Positions 62,554 to 64,000 of a stretch of DNA of 64,000 nucleotides are shown here, piece after piece. This DNA comes from Paracoccaceae bacterium. Lineage in GTDB: Bacteria; Pseudomonadota; Alphaproteobacteria; Rhodobacterales; Rhodobacteraceae. Position 1 is the stretch's first letter. Each line of letters begins with the position of its first letter. The stretch spans positions 62,001 to 126,000 of the forward strand of contig JAIXZY010000066.1 of assembly GCA_027489355.1 (NCBI GenBank), written 5' to 3'. The notes beneath the pieces were generated by a model that was given only the letters and a program-made list of their open reading frames with translations, searched no databases and was not told where the DNA came from. The position numbers and the translations under genes were made by a program.

Positions 62554-63531
62554 GTGTTCCTGCCGCTCGGCCCGCTGTCGCTGACCCCTCCGGTTTTCCT
62601 GGCCCCGCTGGCCGGGATCACCGACCTGCCATACCGCCGTCTGGTCTCGCGCTTCGGGGCCGGCCTCGTCGTCAGCGAGATGGTCGCCAGCGCCGAAGTC
62701 GTCCGCGCCCAGCCCGAGGCGCGCGCGCGGGCGGAACTGGGGTTCGGCGAACAGGCGACCTCCGTCCAACTTGCGGGCCGTGATCCGCACTGGATGGCCG
62801 AGGGCGCGAAGTTTGTCGAAGGGCAGGGCGCGCGGATCATCGACATCAACATGGGCTGCCCGTCGAAGCGGGTGACGACCGGCCTCTGCGGCTCGGCGCT
62901 GTTGCGCGACCTCGACCTGGCGCTGACGCTGATCGAGGCGGTGGTGAAGGCCGTGAAGGTCCCCGTCACGCTGAAGACCCGCCTCGGCTGGGACGACACG
63001 CTGCACAACGCACCTGAACTTGCGCGGCGTGCCGAGAACGCGGGCGTGCGAATGATCACCATCCACGGCCGCACCCGTTGCCAGTTCTACAAGGGCAACG
63101 CCAACTGGTCCGCCATCCGCGCCGTGAAGGAGGCCGTGACGATCCCCGTCATCGCCAACGGCGACATCACCGACACCGCCACCGCGAAGGAAGCCCTGCG
63201 CCTGTCTGGCGCCGATGGCGTGATGATCGGCCGCGGCGCGCAAGGGGCACCGTGGAAACTGGCGCAAGTAGCCCATGACCTCTACGGCACCCCCGCCCCG
63301 AAGATCCCCGACGGCGGCGCGCGGGGCCGGATGATCCTTGACCATTATGAGGACATGCTCACCTTCTACGGCCGCGACCTTGGCCTGCGCATGGCGCGCA
63401 AGCACCTGGGCTGGTATCTTGAGGAAGCCGGCCTCCCCCATGCGCGTGAGGCGATCCTGACCTCCACCGACCCGGCCGAGGTGATCCAACTCATCGAACA
63501 GGCCTTCGCCGAACTGGAGCTTGCCGCATGA
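62554..63531 (+). CDS. dusB: tRNA-dihydrouridine synthase DusB (nifR3)
   Basis: 325 residues from the GTG at 62554, with AAGGA seven bases upstream; the track ORF starts 383 codons too early inside the ispDF shadow. Motifs are FLAPLAGITDLPYRRLVSRFG, DINMGCPSKRV with the catalytic Cys, TLKTRLGWDD, ITIHGRTRCQFYKG and NGDITDTATAKEAL, then GADGVMIGRGAQGAPW. It reduces uridines in tRNA using FMN. The stop overlaps ntrB, matching the nifR3-ntrB arrangement known from Rhodobacter capsulatus. Confidence 0.96.
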   Translation: MFLPLGPLSLTPPVFLAPLAGITDLPYRRLVSRFGAGLVVSEMVASAEVVRAQPEARARAELGFGEQATSVQLAGRDPHWMAEGAKFVEGQGARIIDINMGCPSKRVTTGLCGSALLRDLDLALTLIEAVVKAVKVPVTLKTRLGWDDTLHNAPELARRAENAGVRMITIHGRTRCQFYKGNANWSAIRAVKEAVTIPVIANGDITDTATAKEALRLSGADGVMIGRGAQGAPWKLAQVAHDLYGTPAPKIPDGGARGRMILDHYEDMLTFYGRDLGLRMARKHLGWYLEEAGLPHAREAILTSTDPAEVIQLIEQAFAELELAA

Positions 63532-64000
63532 CCCCCTACCGCGCGCCTTATCCGGTGCCGGGGGTGATCTGGGCCTCCTTGCCCCTCCCCACGCTCCTGA
63601 TCGACGCGCAAGGCCGCATCCTGGAAGCCAACCCCGCGGCCGAGACCTTCCTGAATGCCTCGGCCAAGGCTCTGAAGGACCAACCCGTGTTCGACCGTCT
63701 GGCCATCGACGCCCCGATGGACGAGGCGCTGGCGCGCGTCCGCGCGAACCAGTCCGCGCTGAACATCAACGACGTGGACGTGACCACGGGCGAGCGGCCC
63801 CCGGTGCAATGCACGCTCCACCTCGCGCCCATGCATGACAACCCCGGCATCGTGATGCTGATGCTCTCGCCGCGCGAACTTGCCGACCGCCTGGGCCGCT
63901 CGATGGGCGCCAAGACCGCCGCCCGGTCCGCCATCGGCATGGCCGAGATGCTGGCGCACGAGATCAAGAACCCGCTCGCCGGCATCTCCGGCGCGGCGCA
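63528..64000 (+). CDS. ntrB: Nitrogen-regulation histidine kinase NtrB, 3' end cut by window edge
   Basis: 157 codons are present. The ATG at 63528 overlaps the dusB stop. A PAS domain (about 13-112: LPTLLIDAQGRILEANPAAE, then VQCTLHLAPMHDNPGIVM) precedes the dimerisation/phosphoacceptor helix MAEMLAHEIKNPLAGISGA with His about 144. NtrB reads PII status and phosphorylates NtrC. ntrC would be expected just beyond the window. Confidence 0.94.
   Translation, partial: MTPYRAPYPVPGVIWASLPLPTLLIDAQGRILEANPAAETFLNASAKALKDQPVFDRLAIDAPMDEALARVRANQSALNINDVDVTTGERPPVQCTLHLAPMHDNPGIVMLMLSPRELADRLGRSMGAKTAARSAIGMAEMLAHEIKNPLAGISGAA

Overview
The window is high-GC alphaproteobacterial DNA and most resembles a member of the Rhodobacterales (Rhodobacter/Paracoccus/Gemmobacter-like). 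The evidence is the dusB(nifR3)-ntrB gene order at the right edge, the fused ispDF, tripartite TRAP and Tct transporters, a non-pyrrolysine MttB-family gene, a proteasome-like Anbu cluster, small proteins that I recall as Rhodobacterales families, and CtrA-like TTAA-N7-TTAA sites. It is chromosomal: housekeeping genes (rplM-rpsI, guaA, lipA, hpt, kdsA, metA, ispDF, pgpA, tRNA-Gln) alternate with metabolic and transport operons. I saw no prophage, insertion sequence, rRNA or CRISPR array.

Left part (1-25 kb). A partial FAD oxidoreductase faces a DeoR-type repressor that leads into a TRAP transporter. Next, on the minus strand, is a tightly overlapping operon of aminotransferase, fused two-domain 2-oxoacid dehydrogenase E1, FabD-like acyltransferase and ALDH7-type aldehyde dehydrogenase, with a divergent LysR regulator. 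A GMC oxidoreductase/SDR pair follows, then the ATP-grasp / alpha-E / transglutaminase / Anbu cluster. A Tct transporter (tctCBA) sits beside an extra periplasmic binding protein and a TctDE-like two-component system. A tRNA-Gln closes this part.

Middle (25-46 kb). This holds a BaiN/HI0933-like flavoprotein, a kpsT-kpsE-kdsA export/Kdo cluster without a local permease, a divergent NhaA antiporter, a uracil-DNA-glycosylase-family gene and an SseB-family gene. rplM-rpsI follow with a promoter and a terminator. Then come a frameshifted VOC gene, a DUF1127 gene facing a MocR-type regulator across a perfect palindrome, a Pot-type ABC transporter without a local binding protein, ppk2-tetR, a cupin, a TetR regulator facing in the same direction, an alpha/beta hydrolase, metA and a P-loop protein.

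Right part (45-64 kb). This holds a FadL-like porin, a DMT exporter, an alcohol dehydrogenase, a nitroreductase, guaA, an MttB homologue, the DUF6477/DUF6456-like pair, a LysE-family exporter, lipA, a dihaem cytochrome c, hpt followed by a 58-residue membrane protein too short for the ORF track, a RatA/Coq10-type protein, an esterase, cinA-pgpA-ispDF on the minus strand and dusB-ntrB on the plus strand.

The least explained signal is non-coding. Two convergent intergenic regions, 13 kb apart and in opposite orientation, carry the same roughly 75-bp composite element: a palindrome TGTCCA-N3-TGGACA, a central GATCAA and a CtrA-like GTTAAC box, all at identical spacing. One copy sits beside a row of three hairpins. 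Other intergenic repeat families are a TTTTCGCAGAAAA-core hairpin (three copies) and a CCTCCGGCGGG element (two copies).
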